From an uncultured Collinsella sp. (GTDB taxonomy: Bacteria; Actinomycetota; Coriobacteriia; Coriobacteriales; Coriobacteriaceae), in contig UQEO01000026.1 in the NCBI GenBank assembly GCA_900540095.1, forward strand, positions 1 to 22,707: 22,707 nucleotides of DNA. The letters run 5' to 3'. The translations under genes were made by a program, and so were the position numbers. Below the pieces are notes generated by a model that did not search any database, was not told the origin of the DNA, and saw only the letters and a program-made list of their open reading frames with translations. This document shows, piece after piece, positions 1-7,834 of the stretch (positions are counted from its first letter, which is position 1; every line of letters starts with the position of its first letter).

Positions 1-1
1 G

Positions 2-2146
2 CCCCTGCCGTTCTTTAGCGGCTCGGACGCGTCGCAGCAAAAGGGGAGCGGCACCGATACGCTCAAGCAGTTCGCCACCAACCTCACGCAAAAGGCGCGC
101 GATGGCGAGCTCGACCCTGTAATTGGTCGCGAAAAGGAAGTCCAGCGTATGATGGAAATTCTTTCGCGCCGCACCAAGAACAACCCGCTCATTCTGGGCG
201 ACCCCGGCGTGGGCAAGACGGCCATCGTCGAGGGCCTGGCTCAGCAGATTGCAGCCGGCAACGTGCCCGAGAACCTCATGAACCAGAATATCTGGACGCT
301 CGACCTGCCGGGTCTTGTCGCGGGCGCCAAGTATCGCGGTGAGTTTGAGGAGCGCCTCAAGAACGTGATCCAGGAGGCCACCGAGGCTGACGACGTCATC
401 CTGTTTATTGACGAGATGCACACCATCATCGGTGCCGGCTCTGCCGAGGGCTCCATCGACGCGAGCTCCATGCTCAAGCCCGTTCTCGCACGCGGTGCTT
501 TCCAGATCATCGGTGCCACCACGGCCGAGGAGTTCCGCAAGTACCTCACCAAGGACCCGGCCTTCGAGCGTCGCTTCCAGACCATCGATGTCGAGGAGCC
601 GAGCGTCGAGGACACGGTCAAGATCCTGACCGCGCTCAAGCCGCGCTACGAGGAGCACCACCATGTGCGCTATACGCAGGGTGCTATCGAGGCCGCCGCG
701 AACCTCTCCAACCGCTACATCCAGGATTGCTTCCTGCCCGATAAGGCCATCGACCTCATTGACGAGGCCGGCGCCCGCGCCCGCATCGCCGCCAACCGCG
801 CGCCCGAGCCGGTGCGCGAGGCCGAGCATCGCATAGAGGAGCTCAAGGCCGCCGCGCAGGAGGCCACCGAGAGCGACGACATGAACAAGGCCGCCGAGAT
901 CACCGAGCAGCAGAAGGCCGCCGAGATTGAGCTCGCCGAGGCCAAGGCCGCCTGGACCGCCGAGCTCGACGCCAGCCCGCTCACCATCGACGTCGCCCAG
1001 ATTGCCGACATCGTGTCCGTGACCTCTGGCGTGCCGGTTTCCTCGCTCACCGAGAGCGAGAGCCGGCGCCTGCTGCAGACCGAAAGCGTGCTCAAGACCC
1101 GCATCATCGGCCAGGACGAGGCTGTCGAGGCCGTCGCCAAGGCCGTGCGCCGCAGCCGCTCCCCGCTCAAGGATCCGCGTCGCCCCGGCGGCCGCTTTAT
1201 CGAAGATGTCGCCACCGGCACGGGCAAGACCGAGCTCGCCAAGACGCTCGCCGAGTACCTCTTTGGCAGCAAGGACGCGCTCATCAGCTTCGACATGTCC
1301 GAGTTCGGTAGCGAGTTTGAGGTCTCCAAGCTCATCGGTAGCCCTCCGGGTTACGTGGGCCACGACGAGGGCGGTCAGCTTACCAAGGCCGTTCGTCGTC
1401 ACCCGTACTCGGTCGTGCTGTTCGACGAGATCGAGAAGGCGCACCCCGACATCTTCAACATTTTGTTGCAGGTGCTGGAGGAGGGTCGCCTGACTGATAG
1501 CCAGGGCAAGACGGTCGACTTCCGCAATACCGTGATTATCATGACGTCCAACGTGGGCGCCCGCGAGATCGCGCAGGATGCGAGCGTCGGTTTTGGCACC
1601 ACCGGTGAGCAGGGTCTCACGTCGAGTGAGATCCGTGGTCGCGCGATGGGCGAGCTCAAGCGCCTGTTCCGCCCCGAGCTGCTCAACCGTATCGACGACA
1701 TCGTGGTGTTCCAGAAGCTCTCGGGCGAGAATCTCACCAAGATCGCGCACCTGCTGGTGGACGACCTGCGTCAGCGCTTGATTGACAACGGCATGAACAT
1801 CAAGCTCACCGATGCGGCCTATGACAAGATCGTGGCCGAGGGCACCGACCTCACCAACGGTGCGCGTCCGCTGCGCCGTGCTATTCAAAAGCTCATCGAG
1901 GACCCGCTGTCCGAGGAGCTTCTGGCCGGCGAGTGGGGCGAGGGCGATACCGTCCTGTGCGACGTGGCCGATGGCAAGTTTGTCTTTAGCCACGGCACGG
2001 GCGAGATCCCGGTACCGCGTCCGGCGGGCACGCTCGGTGGCGATACCGCCCCGGCGGCACCGCACACCGGCAACGCCGCGCCCGTGAGCGGCGGCGTGAC
2101 CTCGGGCCCCGGCGGCATGATGCAAGCCGGCTCCGGCGCGCTGTAG
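2..2146 (+). CDS. clpC: ATP-dependent Clp protease ATP-binding subunit ClpC (5' end outside window)
   Basis: Partial: the reading frame is open from base 2 and the N-terminal Clp repeat domain is missing. ClpC is a AAA+ unfoldase that feeds proteins to ClpP in the cytosol. Domain D1 has an intact Walker A GDPGVGKT (197-220) and Walker B ILFIDE. A short coiled-coil middle segment (about 820-960) has the ClpC size, not the long ClpB one. Domain D2 has Walker B VVLFDE and, after the sensor TSN, a VGF tripeptide (1586-1594) in the place of the ClpP-docking loop; this favours ClpC over ClpB. The D2 Walker A is odd: VATGTGKT (1208-1231), where the first glycine is Val and the residues before it (IED) do not resemble the usual hydrophobic strand. 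The C-terminus is a Gly/Pro/Ala-rich tail. In Bacillus radA-disA follow clpC; here pepD follows. Confidence 0.93.
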   Translation, partial: PLPFFSGSDASQQKGSGTDTLKQFATNLTQKARDGELDPVIGREKEVQRMMEILSRRTKNNPLILGDPGVGKTAIVEGLAQQIAAGNVPENLMNQNIWTLDLPGLVAGAKYRGEFEERLKNVIQEATEADDVILFIDEMHTIIGAGSAEGSIDASSMLKPVLARGAFQIIGATTAEEFRKYLTKDPAFERRFQTIDVEEPSVEDTVKILTALKPRYEEHHHVRYTQGAIEAAANLSNRYIQDCFLPDKAIDLIDEAGARARIAANRAPEPVREAEHRIEELKAAAQEATESDDMNKAAEITEQQKAAEIELAEAKAAWTAELDASPLTIDVAQIADIVSVTSGVPVSSLTESESRRLLQTESVLKTRIIGQDEAVEAVAKAVRRSRSPLKDPRRPGGRFIEDVATGTGKTELAKTLAEYLFGSKDALISFDMSEFGSEFEVSKLIGSPPGYVGHDEGGQLTKAVRRHPYSVVLFDEIEKAHPDIFNILLQVLEEGRLTDSQGKTVDFRNTVIIMTSNVGAREIAQDASVGFGTTGEQGLTSSEIRGRAMGELKRLFRPELLNRIDDIVVFQKLSGENLTKIAHLLVDDLRQRLIDNGMNIKLTDAAYDKIVAEGTDLTNGARPLRRAIQKLIEDPLSEELLAGEWGEGDTVLCDVADGKFVFSHGTGEIPVPRPAGTLGGDTAPAAPHTGNAAPVSGGVTSGPGGMMQAGSGAL

Positions 2147-2171
2147 GGCGTGGCGACAATTTGATACGCGC

Positions 2172-2205
2172 AATCGAGGCGCTCCGAAAAGGGCGCCTCG
2201 ATTTG
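2172..2205 (+). terminator. Rho-independent terminator after clpC
   Basis: A perfect 11-bp stem (2172-2182 with 2193-2203) closes a 10-nt loop that can pair a little further inside. Only a short T stretch follows. It lies 25 bases after the clpC stop codon and before pepD. Confidence 0.75.
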
Positions 2206-2287
2206 TAGAGCTGCGGAAGTTGTGACCGTTACGCTATACGGTCCACCGTTAGCCGATGATGCGAGGGCGCTCGGCGTTTTCGACTGG

Positions 2288-2316
2288 TTTATGCACGCAA
2301 AGTCTGGGAATATACA
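2288..2316 (+). promoter_or_regulatory. candidate promoter for pepD
   Basis: TTTATG (2288-2293), a 17-base spacer and TATACA (2311-2316) lie 45 bases before the pepD start. The -10 match is good and the -35 match is weak, so this is a candidate only. Confidence 0.35.
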
Positions 2317-2360
2317 AGTCGCATGTCTTACTGTCTAACCAGTTGCGCCAAGGAGGCACC

Positions 2361-3818
2361 ATGGACTACAAGATTACCGGCTACGAGCCCGCCCAGCTGT
2401 TCCATTTCTTTGAGGAGGTCAGCGCGATCCCCCGTGGGTCTGGCAACGAGAAGGGCATCAGCGATTTCCTGGTCGCGTTTGCCAAGGAGCGCGGTCTCGA
2501 TGTGTATCAGGACGAGGTCTACAACGTCATCATTCGCAAGCCCGCATCTGCCGGCGCCGAGAATGCCCCGACCGTGATGCTGCAGGGCCACATCGACATG
2601 GTGTGCGACAAGCTGGGCTCCGTTGAGCACGACTTTACGACTGATGGTATCGACCTGGTCGTCAAGGACGGCGTCCTCACCGCTAACGGTACCACTCTGG
2701 GCGCCGACAACGGTATTGCCGTCGCTCTGATGCTCACTGTTCTCGATGACGATTCGATCGTTCACCCCGCCCTCGAGTGCGTATTCACCACCGACGAGGA
2801 GACTGGCCTGGTTGGCGCCGAGACGCTCGACAAGTCCCAGATTAGCGCCCGCACCATGATCAACCTCGACTCCGAGGAAGAGGGCGTTGCCACCGTCAGT
2901 TGCGCCGGCGGCGTCGTCGTTACCTACACCTGCCCGATCGTGCGCGAGCATAAGACCGGTAGCACCCTCACGCTCGACATCTCCGGCCTGCTGGGTGGTC
3001 ACTCCGGCAGCGATATCCACCTGGAGCGCGGCAACGGCAACCTCATCATGGCCCGCATCATCGACCGCCTGATGGTTGCCGGCGAGCCCGCCATCGTTAG
3101 CTTTAACGGCGGCACCAAGGACAACGCCATCAACCGTGAGTGCAAGGCCGAGCTGGTCTACGCTGATCACGCTGCCGCCGAGGCCGCGGCCCAGATCGCA
3201 AAGGGCATCATCGCCGACGTCACTGCCGAGCTCGAGGTCTTCGACCCCGGCTTTACCTGCACCGTCGAGATTGCCGATAACGCTGAGGTCGAGGCTATGG
3301 ACCAGAAGTCCGCGCTTGCCCTCATCCGCGCCCTGCGTCTTGCCCCTAACGGCGTGATTCGCCGCAACGTCGCCACCGACGGCTCCGTCGAGGTTTCCTC
3401 CAACATCGGTGTGGTTGCCACCTCTGACGACCAGGTCAAGATTATGCTGTCCCCGCGCTCCTCGATCACCTCGCTGCAGAACGAGTTCAAGGACCGCCTG
3501 CAGACGCTCGCCGATGTCCTGGGCTTCGACGCCAAGTTTGAGTTCGAGTATCCCGGCTGGAGCTATGCCGAGCATTCGCCGGTCCGCGACGTCTTTGTCG
3601 AGAGCTATCGCGAGCTCTTTGGCTCCGAGCTGCGCATCGAGTCCATTCACGCCGGCCTTGAGTGCGGCCTGTTTGCCGAGGCCCTGCACGGCCTGGACGC
3701 CATCGCCGTGGGCCCGACGCTCTCCGATGTCCACACTCCGGACGAGAGCATGGAGCTTGCTTCTGCCGAGCGCTTCTACGAGCTGCTCATCGACGTCCTC
3801 AAGCGCCTTGCCGCGTAA
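2361..3818 (+). CDS. pepD: cytosol non-specific dipeptidase / aminoacyl-histidine dipeptidase (M20 family)
   Basis: 485 aa. Start ATG at 2361 is chosen because AGGAGG (2351-2356) sits just before it and the protein then begins MDYKITGYEP; the frame runs open further upstream without another good ribosome site. The metal and catalytic residues of the M20 dinuclear zinc peptidases are visible: HID (H77, D79), D116 in LGADNG, the E146-E147 pair in TDEETG, D170 in NLDSEEEG, and H458 in DVHTPDE. The lid domain carries the GGHSGSDIH motif. PepD hydrolyses dipeptides, including Xaa-His, in the cytosol and recycles peptides made by Clp and other proteases. It stands alone between two terminators and is convergent with hipA. 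Confidence 0.93.
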   Translation: MDYKITGYEPAQLFHFFEEVSAIPRGSGNEKGISDFLVAFAKERGLDVYQDEVYNVIIRKPASAGAENAPTVMLQGHIDMVCDKLGSVEHDFTTDGIDLVVKDGVLTANGTTLGADNGIAVALMLTVLDDDSIVHPALECVFTTDEETGLVGAETLDKSQISARTMINLDSEEEGVATVSCAGGVVVTYTCPIVREHKTGSTLTLDISGLLGGHSGSDIHLERGNGNLIMARIIDRLMVAGEPAIVSFNGGTKDNAINRECKAELVYADHAAAEAAAQIAKGIIADVTAELEVFDPGFTCTVEIADNAEVEAMDQKSALALIRALRLAPNGVIRRNVATDGSVEVSSNIGVVATSDDQVKIMLSPRSSITSLQNEFKDRLQTLADVLGFDAKFEFEYPGWSYAEHSPVRDVFVESYRELFGSELRIESIHAGLECGLFAEALHGLDAIAVGPTLSDVHTPDESMELASAERFYELLIDVLKRLAA

Positions 3819-3875
3819 AGGTTGCGCTAGCAGCAGTCCGAGCCACGTGCTAGCGGATTGCAAATGACATTACGT

Positions 3876-3921
3876 GAGGGGGCACCCGAGCTTTTGCGAC
3901 GGGTGCCCCCTCTCTTCTTTT
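3876..3921 (+). terminator. Rho-independent terminator after pepD
   Basis: A perfect 13-bp GC-rich stem (3876-3888 with 3900-3912), an 11-nt loop and a T/C-rich tail ending in TTTT. It separates convergent pepD and hipA and could slow transcription from either side. Confidence 0.88.
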
Positions 3922-3944
3922 GGGAAATGGGAGATTATGGACAC

Positions 3945-5249
3945 CTAGCCCATATCCGCCTTGATGAGGTCGAGGGCGCGCTGGCAGTTTTCGCGGACGG
4001 GGCCGAGCATATGCTCGCGCAGGTCCGCCATGCCGGGCAGGTCGGCGTATTCGTCCATGACCTCTTCCATGCAAATGGGCACCTCGTAGGCGAGGTCCAT
4101 CATGGTCGCAAAGCAAAACTTCTCGGATAGCCCGGCATCGGTGAGCGTCGCCTCCAGCGTGGGGTCGCCCATACCGTGGTATCGGCGGATAGCGCCTGGA
4201 CCGATGCACCCCACACGATTTTCGCCGCCAACGCTCATGGCAAGGCGCGCCCGGCGGCGCATGCGCTCATACGCCAAACCCGACGCGACATCGTACATTC
4301 GAGCCATCATGGCTGCGCCGTCGTTTCCAAGGAGCAGGGAATAGTTTTTCGCGTGCGCATCCGGTGCGCCGATGATGGCGTTAAAGAAAAGTATCTGCGT
4401 AAACAGATACAGGTTAAGTTGATGGTGGCTCGTATTTACGAGGAGCTCTTGAATGTCGCGTGTGGTCGGGCCGCCGTCTGCCGTGTACTTTTGGGCGGGC
4501 ATCACCCCAAGTGCCTGACAGAGGTCTTCTTGATGTAGGCGCCTGATCGTTCCGTCTTTGACTTTCGCGCGGTCATAGCGCTCAACAATGAGGGCAGGTT
4601 CGTCCTCAAACATACGATATTCGACGTTTGCCGTTGCGATGCCGGCGCGCTGGGCGCTTTTCATGCAGACAAACTCATTGAGAGCCTCGAGTTTAAATCC
4701 GATAACGCCATTTTTGAAAATATGCGTCGTGGGCGAGGAGCCCATGCATTCGCACCAGCGGTCGTTTATGAACGCGAGCGCGAACTTGCCCTGGTTGCCT
4801 CCAAGTGACCAACTTTCATCTAGACCCATCCACGATGCATCGCGGTCATCTCTGATCGACTTGAGACGAAGAGCAATTTCGTGGTCGTCTATAGGGCGGT
4901 ATTCGCCAGCGCGATGCAGGACGGCGTCGGCATCTTCTTCGGCACAAAACTGCACTCCGCCCGGACAGTCGAGTCCGATATGGCTGAGCAACGCAACGGG
5001 ATTGTTGGGCCTAACGTCGAATTCGGCGGCAATCGTTTTTCGTTGGTCCTCGCTGTCGGGTAGAAGGCCAAACAGGTACGGATTCATGACCTGTTGTCCG
5101 TATGTGCGATTCGATACGGGTATGTTGGTCGATAGGGCTGGCCCGTCATAGTCATGATCGTAGGTAAAGCTGATAAGACCGTTCTCATCTTGCGCGAGCG
5201 TTCCAGCAGGCACGCCGCAAATAATGGTCCGAAGTGATGTTCTGGCCAT
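3945..5249 (-). CDS. hipA: type II toxin HipA, serine/threonine protein kinase
   Basis: 434 aa, the usual HipA length. HipA kinases phosphorylate a translation target (glutamyl-tRNA synthetase in E. coli) and slow growth until bound by HipB. Order of motifs: N-terminal couple_hipA domain (about 1-115), the Gly-rich loop SLGGNQGK (148-155), LHQEDLCQALG (238-248), the catalytic loop GAPDAHAKN (294-302, catalytic Asp D297), and the metal-binding MYDVAS (D320). All key residues are present, so the kinase looks active. The ATG lies 3 bases after the hipB stop, with GAAGGGA as ribosome site inside the end of hipB, so the two are probably translationally coupled. The true cellular target here is unknown. 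Confidence 0.92.
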   Translation of the reverse strand: MARTSLRTIICGVPAGTLAQDENGLISFTYDHDYDGPALSTNIPVSNRTYGQQVMNPYLFGLLPDSEDQRKTIAAEFDVRPNNPVALLSHIGLDCPGGVQFCAEEDADAVLHRAGEYRPIDDHEIALRLKSIRDDRDASWMGLDESWSLGGNQGKFALAFINDRWCECMGSSPTTHIFKNGVIGFKLEALNEFVCMKSAQRAGIATANVEYRMFEDEPALIVERYDRAKVKDGTIRRLHQEDLCQALGVMPAQKYTADGGPTTRDIQELLVNTSHHQLNLYLFTQILFFNAIIGAPDAHAKNYSLLLGNDGAAMMARMYDVASGLAYERMRRRARLAMSVGGENRVGCIGPGAIRRYHGMGDPTLEATLTDAGLSEKFCFATMMDLAYEVPICMEEVMDEYADLPGMADLREHMLGPVRENCQRALDLIKADMG

Positions 5250-5252
5250 TGG

Positions 5253-5720
5253 CTATTTCCCTTCGGGCATGGTTTGGCTAGATGCGTTTGCGGCAATCGA
5301 GACTCCGAGATTGGACATGGCGAAATCGGCGAAGGCCCTGTCGTAGAGCTCGGACGTAAGGGGGGTATCTGCAAGAGCCGGAATGGTTGTGCTGCGACGG
5401 TTGCGATGATGAAGACGTTGAGCGTGATGGCGTCTGGAGGTGCTGCAAGGTTGATCAGCATGCGGGGCGTCGACTGGGTGCTCATTTTTCGTTTCGCTTA
5501 TATCCCCTTGTGCTGCGAGCGCCAGTTCAAGAGCGTCGAAAATCGCCAGCAGCTTGTCGAGTCGAATGCCGGTGGCGTCTCCTAGCTCGAGCGATGCGAG
5601 CAGGCGCTCCGAAACACCGGCTTTTTTAGCGAGGGCCGCACGGGTGATTCCCTGCGCCTCGCGTGCCTGGCGCACGTAGATGCCAGCTTGGCGCGGTGTG
5701 GTGATGGGAAGGGTATCCAC
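5253..5720 (-). CDS. hipB: antitoxin HipB, HTH-XRE family transcriptional regulator
   Basis: 155 aa with a GTG start at 5720, supported by TAGGAG upstream. Residues about 9-66 form a Cro/C1-type helix-turn-helix (LAKKAGVSERLLASLELGD region). The last 35 residues (LTSELYDRAFADFAMSN and a polar tail) may contact HipA. In between, residues about 74-115 are rich in His, Arg and Pro and look unlike the rest; the neighbouring frame over the same stretch is hydrophobic, and A5 and C6 runs bracket it. HipB should neutralise HipA and repress its own operon through the palindromes upstream. Confidence 0.85.
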   Translation of the reverse strand: MDTLPITTPRQAGIYVRQAREAQGITRAALAKKAGVSERLLASLELGDATGIRLDKLLAIFDALELALAAQGDISETKNEHPVDAPHADQPCSTSRRHHAQRLHHRNRRSTTIPALADTPLTSELYDRAFADFAMSNLGVSIAANASSQTMPEGK

Positions 5721-5735
5721 GGCGATCTCCTAACG

Positions 5736-5805
5736 TGCAGACTTTTGCATCCTAGTATGACATGCAAAAGTCTGCATGAAAAGGCTTCATGCAAAACTCT
5801 GCATG
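5736..5805. promoter_or_regulatory. operator array of hipBA (three palindromic sites)
   Basis: Three copies of one dyad: 5761-5778 CATGCAAAAGTCTGCATG, 5788-5805 CATGCAAAACTCTGCATG, and 5736-5750 in inverted orientation without the outermost bases. Arms are CATGCA/TGCATG. They surround and overlap the hipBA promoter, as expected for cooperative HipB autorepression; the binding protein is inferred. Confidence 0.75.
5754..5782 (-). promoter_or_regulatory. promoter of hipBA
   Basis: On the minus strand TTTTCA (5782-5777), exactly 17 bases, then CATACT (5759-5754). Each hexamer matches consensus in four of six positions. The spacer is almost exactly the central operator copy, so a protein bound there would block RNA polymerase. 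Confidence 0.55.
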
Positions 5806-5840
5806 AGGCCTTGCCCGGACGTTTAGTTTTGAAGGGTGTT

Positions 5841-6419
5841 TTACAGCACCAAAATCCCCAGGTGCTCCAGCAAGATCTTAAGCCCGATAAGGATAAGCAC
5901 AACGCCGCCCACGATGGTGGCGGGCTTTTCGTAGCGCGCGCCAAAGGTGTGGCCAATCGCCACGCCGGCGACGGAGAAGATAAACGTTGTGATGCCTATA
6001 AGCGATACAGCGGGCACGATGTCGACCGAGAGCGCGGCAAATGAGATGCCCACGGCTAAGGCGTCGATTGAGGTGGCGATGGCGAGGATCAGGTACTCGC
6101 CCAGGTCAATCTTTTCGGCATCCTTGCCGTCGCCTTCATCCTCGTCCTCGATAAAGGCCTCCCACAGCATTTTGCCGCCGATGAAGGCGAGCAGGATAAA
6201 GGCGATCCAGTGGTCGATGGGGCCGATGATGCCCATAAACTGGCTGCCAAGCGCCCATCCGATTACGGGCATGCCGGCCTGAAAGCCGCCAAAGAACAGG
6301 CCGAGCACTACGGCGACCTTAAGGTTGATCTTTTTCATGCCGAGACCCTTGCAGATGGAAACGGCAAAGGCGTCCATCGAAAGGCCAACGACGAGCAGCA
6401 CGAGCTCTGCGAGTCCCAT
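5841..6419 (-). CDS. mntP: manganese efflux pump MntP
   Basis: 192 aa inner-membrane protein. Six hydrophobic segments are visible at about 3-25, 34-57, 68-84, 107-130, 135-157 and 167-190. The two family repeats LSMDAFAVSICKGL (D16) and SIDALAVGIS (D119) carry the conserved acidic residues, and an acidic cytoplasmic loop (EDEDEGDGKD, 91-100) lies between the halves. MntP exports Mn2+ and protects against manganese excess. The ATG at 6419 is chosen because it follows AGAGGGAG and starts the conserved MGLAELVLLVVGLSMD; the frame extends upstream only through the riboswitch. No terminator is clear between this gene and hipB. Confidence 0.93.
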   Translation of the reverse strand: MGLAELVLLVVGLSMDAFAVSICKGLGMKKINLKVAVVLGLFFGGFQAGMPVIGWALGSQFMGIIGPIDHWIAFILLAFIGGKMLWEAFIEDEDEGDGKDAEKIDLGEYLILAIATSIDALAVGISFAALSVDIVPAVSLIGITTFIFSVAGVAIGHTFGARYEKPATIVGGVVLILIGLKILLEHLGILVL

Positions 6420-6472
6420 AGTCTGGCTCCCTCTCTGCGGGCGGGCCCGCGTGTACCTCTTGGGGGAATAAC

Positions 6473-6517
6473 AAAAAAGACCCGTGGCGTACGCGCTGCG
6501 CGCACAACCACGAGTCT
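6473..6517 (-). terminator. intrinsic terminator of the manganese riboswitch expression platform
   Basis: A 10-bp stem (6517-6508 with 6487-6478, one wobble), an inner GCGC stem and six Ts. Its 5' arm overlaps the conserved 3' strand of the aptamer, so aptamer closure and terminator formation exclude each other. About 55 bases separate it from the mntP start. Confidence 0.85.
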
Positions 6518-6607
6518 CGTTCATTAAGGCAAGCCAGACCGTTTCGGCCAGTATGTTGACTTGCCGCGCCACCGGAGGCGAACCCGGTCACGCGACTACT
6601 CCCTCAT
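6510..6607 (-). ncRNA. yybP-ykoY manganese riboswitch aptamer
   Basis: Read on the minus strand, the leader has the conserved elements of the Mn2+-sensing yybP-ykoY family: GGGAGTAG (6603-6596), later AACATACTGGCC, and GCCTTAATGAACGAGACT at the 3' side, with variable hairpins between. It precedes mntP, the best-known gene of this regulon, and runs straight into an intrinsic terminator. Expected behaviour: Mn2+ binding stabilises the aptamer and frees mntP expression. The edges are approximate. Confidence 0.9.
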
Positions 6608-6621
6608 TCATGTGAATCCCG

Positions 6622-6627
6622 ATGCTA
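6622..6627 (-). promoter_or_regulatory. candidate extended -10 promoter of mntP leader
   Basis: TGGTAGCAT on the minus strand gives TGn plus TAGCAT, placed so that transcription would start a few bases before the aptamer. No good -35 is seen. Confidence 0.4.
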
Positions 6628-6766
6628 CCACAACAAGTAGCTCATTTGGGTTGGGCTCTCAGCGGTGTTCGCTCATTCTGTAAGCATCGGATTTCGCAAG
6701 CGCCGCAGGGACAAACCGTGAGAAACTACTTAGCGTTTATGGAGCGTATACGATGGGAGCGATGCC

Positions 6767-7834
6767 TTGGATAAGAACGAGCTGCAAAAGCGTATGGAAC
6801 AGGCAATCCGCCTGACGGCACCTGGTCAGCCGATCCGCACCGCCCTCGACATGATCATCGCCGGTCACCTGGGCGCCCTTATCTGCGTCGGCGACACCGA
6901 AAACGTGCTCGCTGCCGGTAACGACGGCTTTCCGCTCAACATTTCGTTCACCTCGAACCGTCTGTTCGAGCTCTCCAAGATGGACGGTGCCATCGTCATC
7001 GACGGCGACCTCACCCAGATCCTGCGCGCCAACTTCCACCTCAATCCCGACCCCTCGCTCGCCACGAGTGAGACGGGCATGCGTCACCGTACCGCCGCTC
7101 GCATGTCGGTGCTCACGGACGCCATCGTGATCTCGGTCTCGGCCCGTCGTGCCGTCGTTAACGTGTACGTTCACGGCAAGAGCTACGAGATTCAGCCCGT
7201 CACCACCATCATGAGCTCGGTCAATCAGCTCGTCGCCACGCTCCAGACCACCCGTCAATCGCTCGATCGCTCCCTGCTGCGCCTGACGGCCCTTGAGCTC
7301 GACGACTACGTTACGCTCGCCGACATCACCGGCATCTTCTCGAGTTTCGAGATCATGCAACAGGCAAAGACCGAGCTTAAGGATTGCATCGTCAAGCTGG
7401 GTAACCAGGGCAAGCTCGTGCAGATGCAGCTCGAGCAGCTCGCGGGCTCCAGCATGGATACCGAATACGACCTGATGATCCGCGACTACGCAAGCGATTC
7501 CTCCGAGGCAAACGCCGAGAAGATTCGCGCCGAGCTCACTCGCATGACGCCTAAGGACCTGTCCGACCCGCAGCATGTGGCGGCGGTTCTGGGTTACGAC
7601 GACCTGGACGAGGACTCCGTCATGACACCGCTGGGCCTGCGCACGCTTTCGCGCGTGTCCGTCGTGCGCGACGGCGTGGCCGAGAAGATCGTCGACGAGT
7701 ATGGCTCGCTGCAGGAGCTCATGGACGACATCAGCGAGGATCCGGAGCGCTTGGGCGACTTTGGCGTCAACAACCCTGCCATTCTTGCGGACTCGCTGTA
7801 CCGCATGAAGGGCACCAAACAGGGGAACGCATAA
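6767..7834 (+). CDS. disA: DNA integrity scanning protein DisA, diadenylate cyclase
   Basis: 355 aa, the family length. DisA makes the second messenger c-di-AMP from two ATP and slides on DNA, pausing at branched structures. The N-terminal DAC domain has both catalytic motifs, DGA (73-75, in KMDGAIVIDGD) and RHRTA (106-110). A helical linker and a C-terminal helix-hairpin-helix region (GLRTLSRVSVVRDGVAEKIVDEYGSLQEL) follow. The start is TTG at 6767: an in-frame stop at 6731 leaves no ATG or GTG, and GGGAG (6755-6759) lies seven bases upstream. It heads the ispD-ispF-cysS-rlmB-rae1 operon; its TAA overlaps the ispD ATG by one base. In Bacillus radA precedes it; that gene is not here. Confidence 0.95.
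   Translation: MDKNELQKRMEQAIRLTAPGQPIRTALDMIIAGHLGALICVGDTENVLAAGNDGFPLNISFTSNRLFELSKMDGAIVIDGDLTQILRANFHLNPDPSLATSETGMRHRTAARMSVLTDAIVISVSARRAVVNVYVHGKSYEIQPVTTIMSSVNQLVATLQTTRQSLDRSLLRLTALELDDYVTLADITGIFSSFEIMQQAKTELKDCIVKLGNQGKLVQMQLEQLAGSSMDTEYDLMIRDYASDSSEANAEKIRAELTRMTPKDLSDPQHVAAVLGYDDLDEDSVMTPLGLRTLSRVSVVRDGVAEKIVDEYGSLQELMDDISEDPERLGDFGVNNPAILADSLYRMKGTKQGNA

Noticed and set aside
1..2146. ClpB instead of ClpC
   Set aside because: The middle coiled coil is short and a VGF loop for ClpP docking is present; ClpB lacks the loop and has a long middle domain.
2328..3863. 511-codon open frame on the minus strand across pepD
   Set aside because: Antisense shadow of a GC-rich gene with complete M20 motifs; low-complexity Val/Gly/Asp-rich translation and no ribosome site.
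5084..5485. 133-codon minus-strand frame between hipB and hipA
   Set aside because: Overlaps both hipB and hipA in another frame; only its first half looks protein-like, which is noted as a question about hipB.
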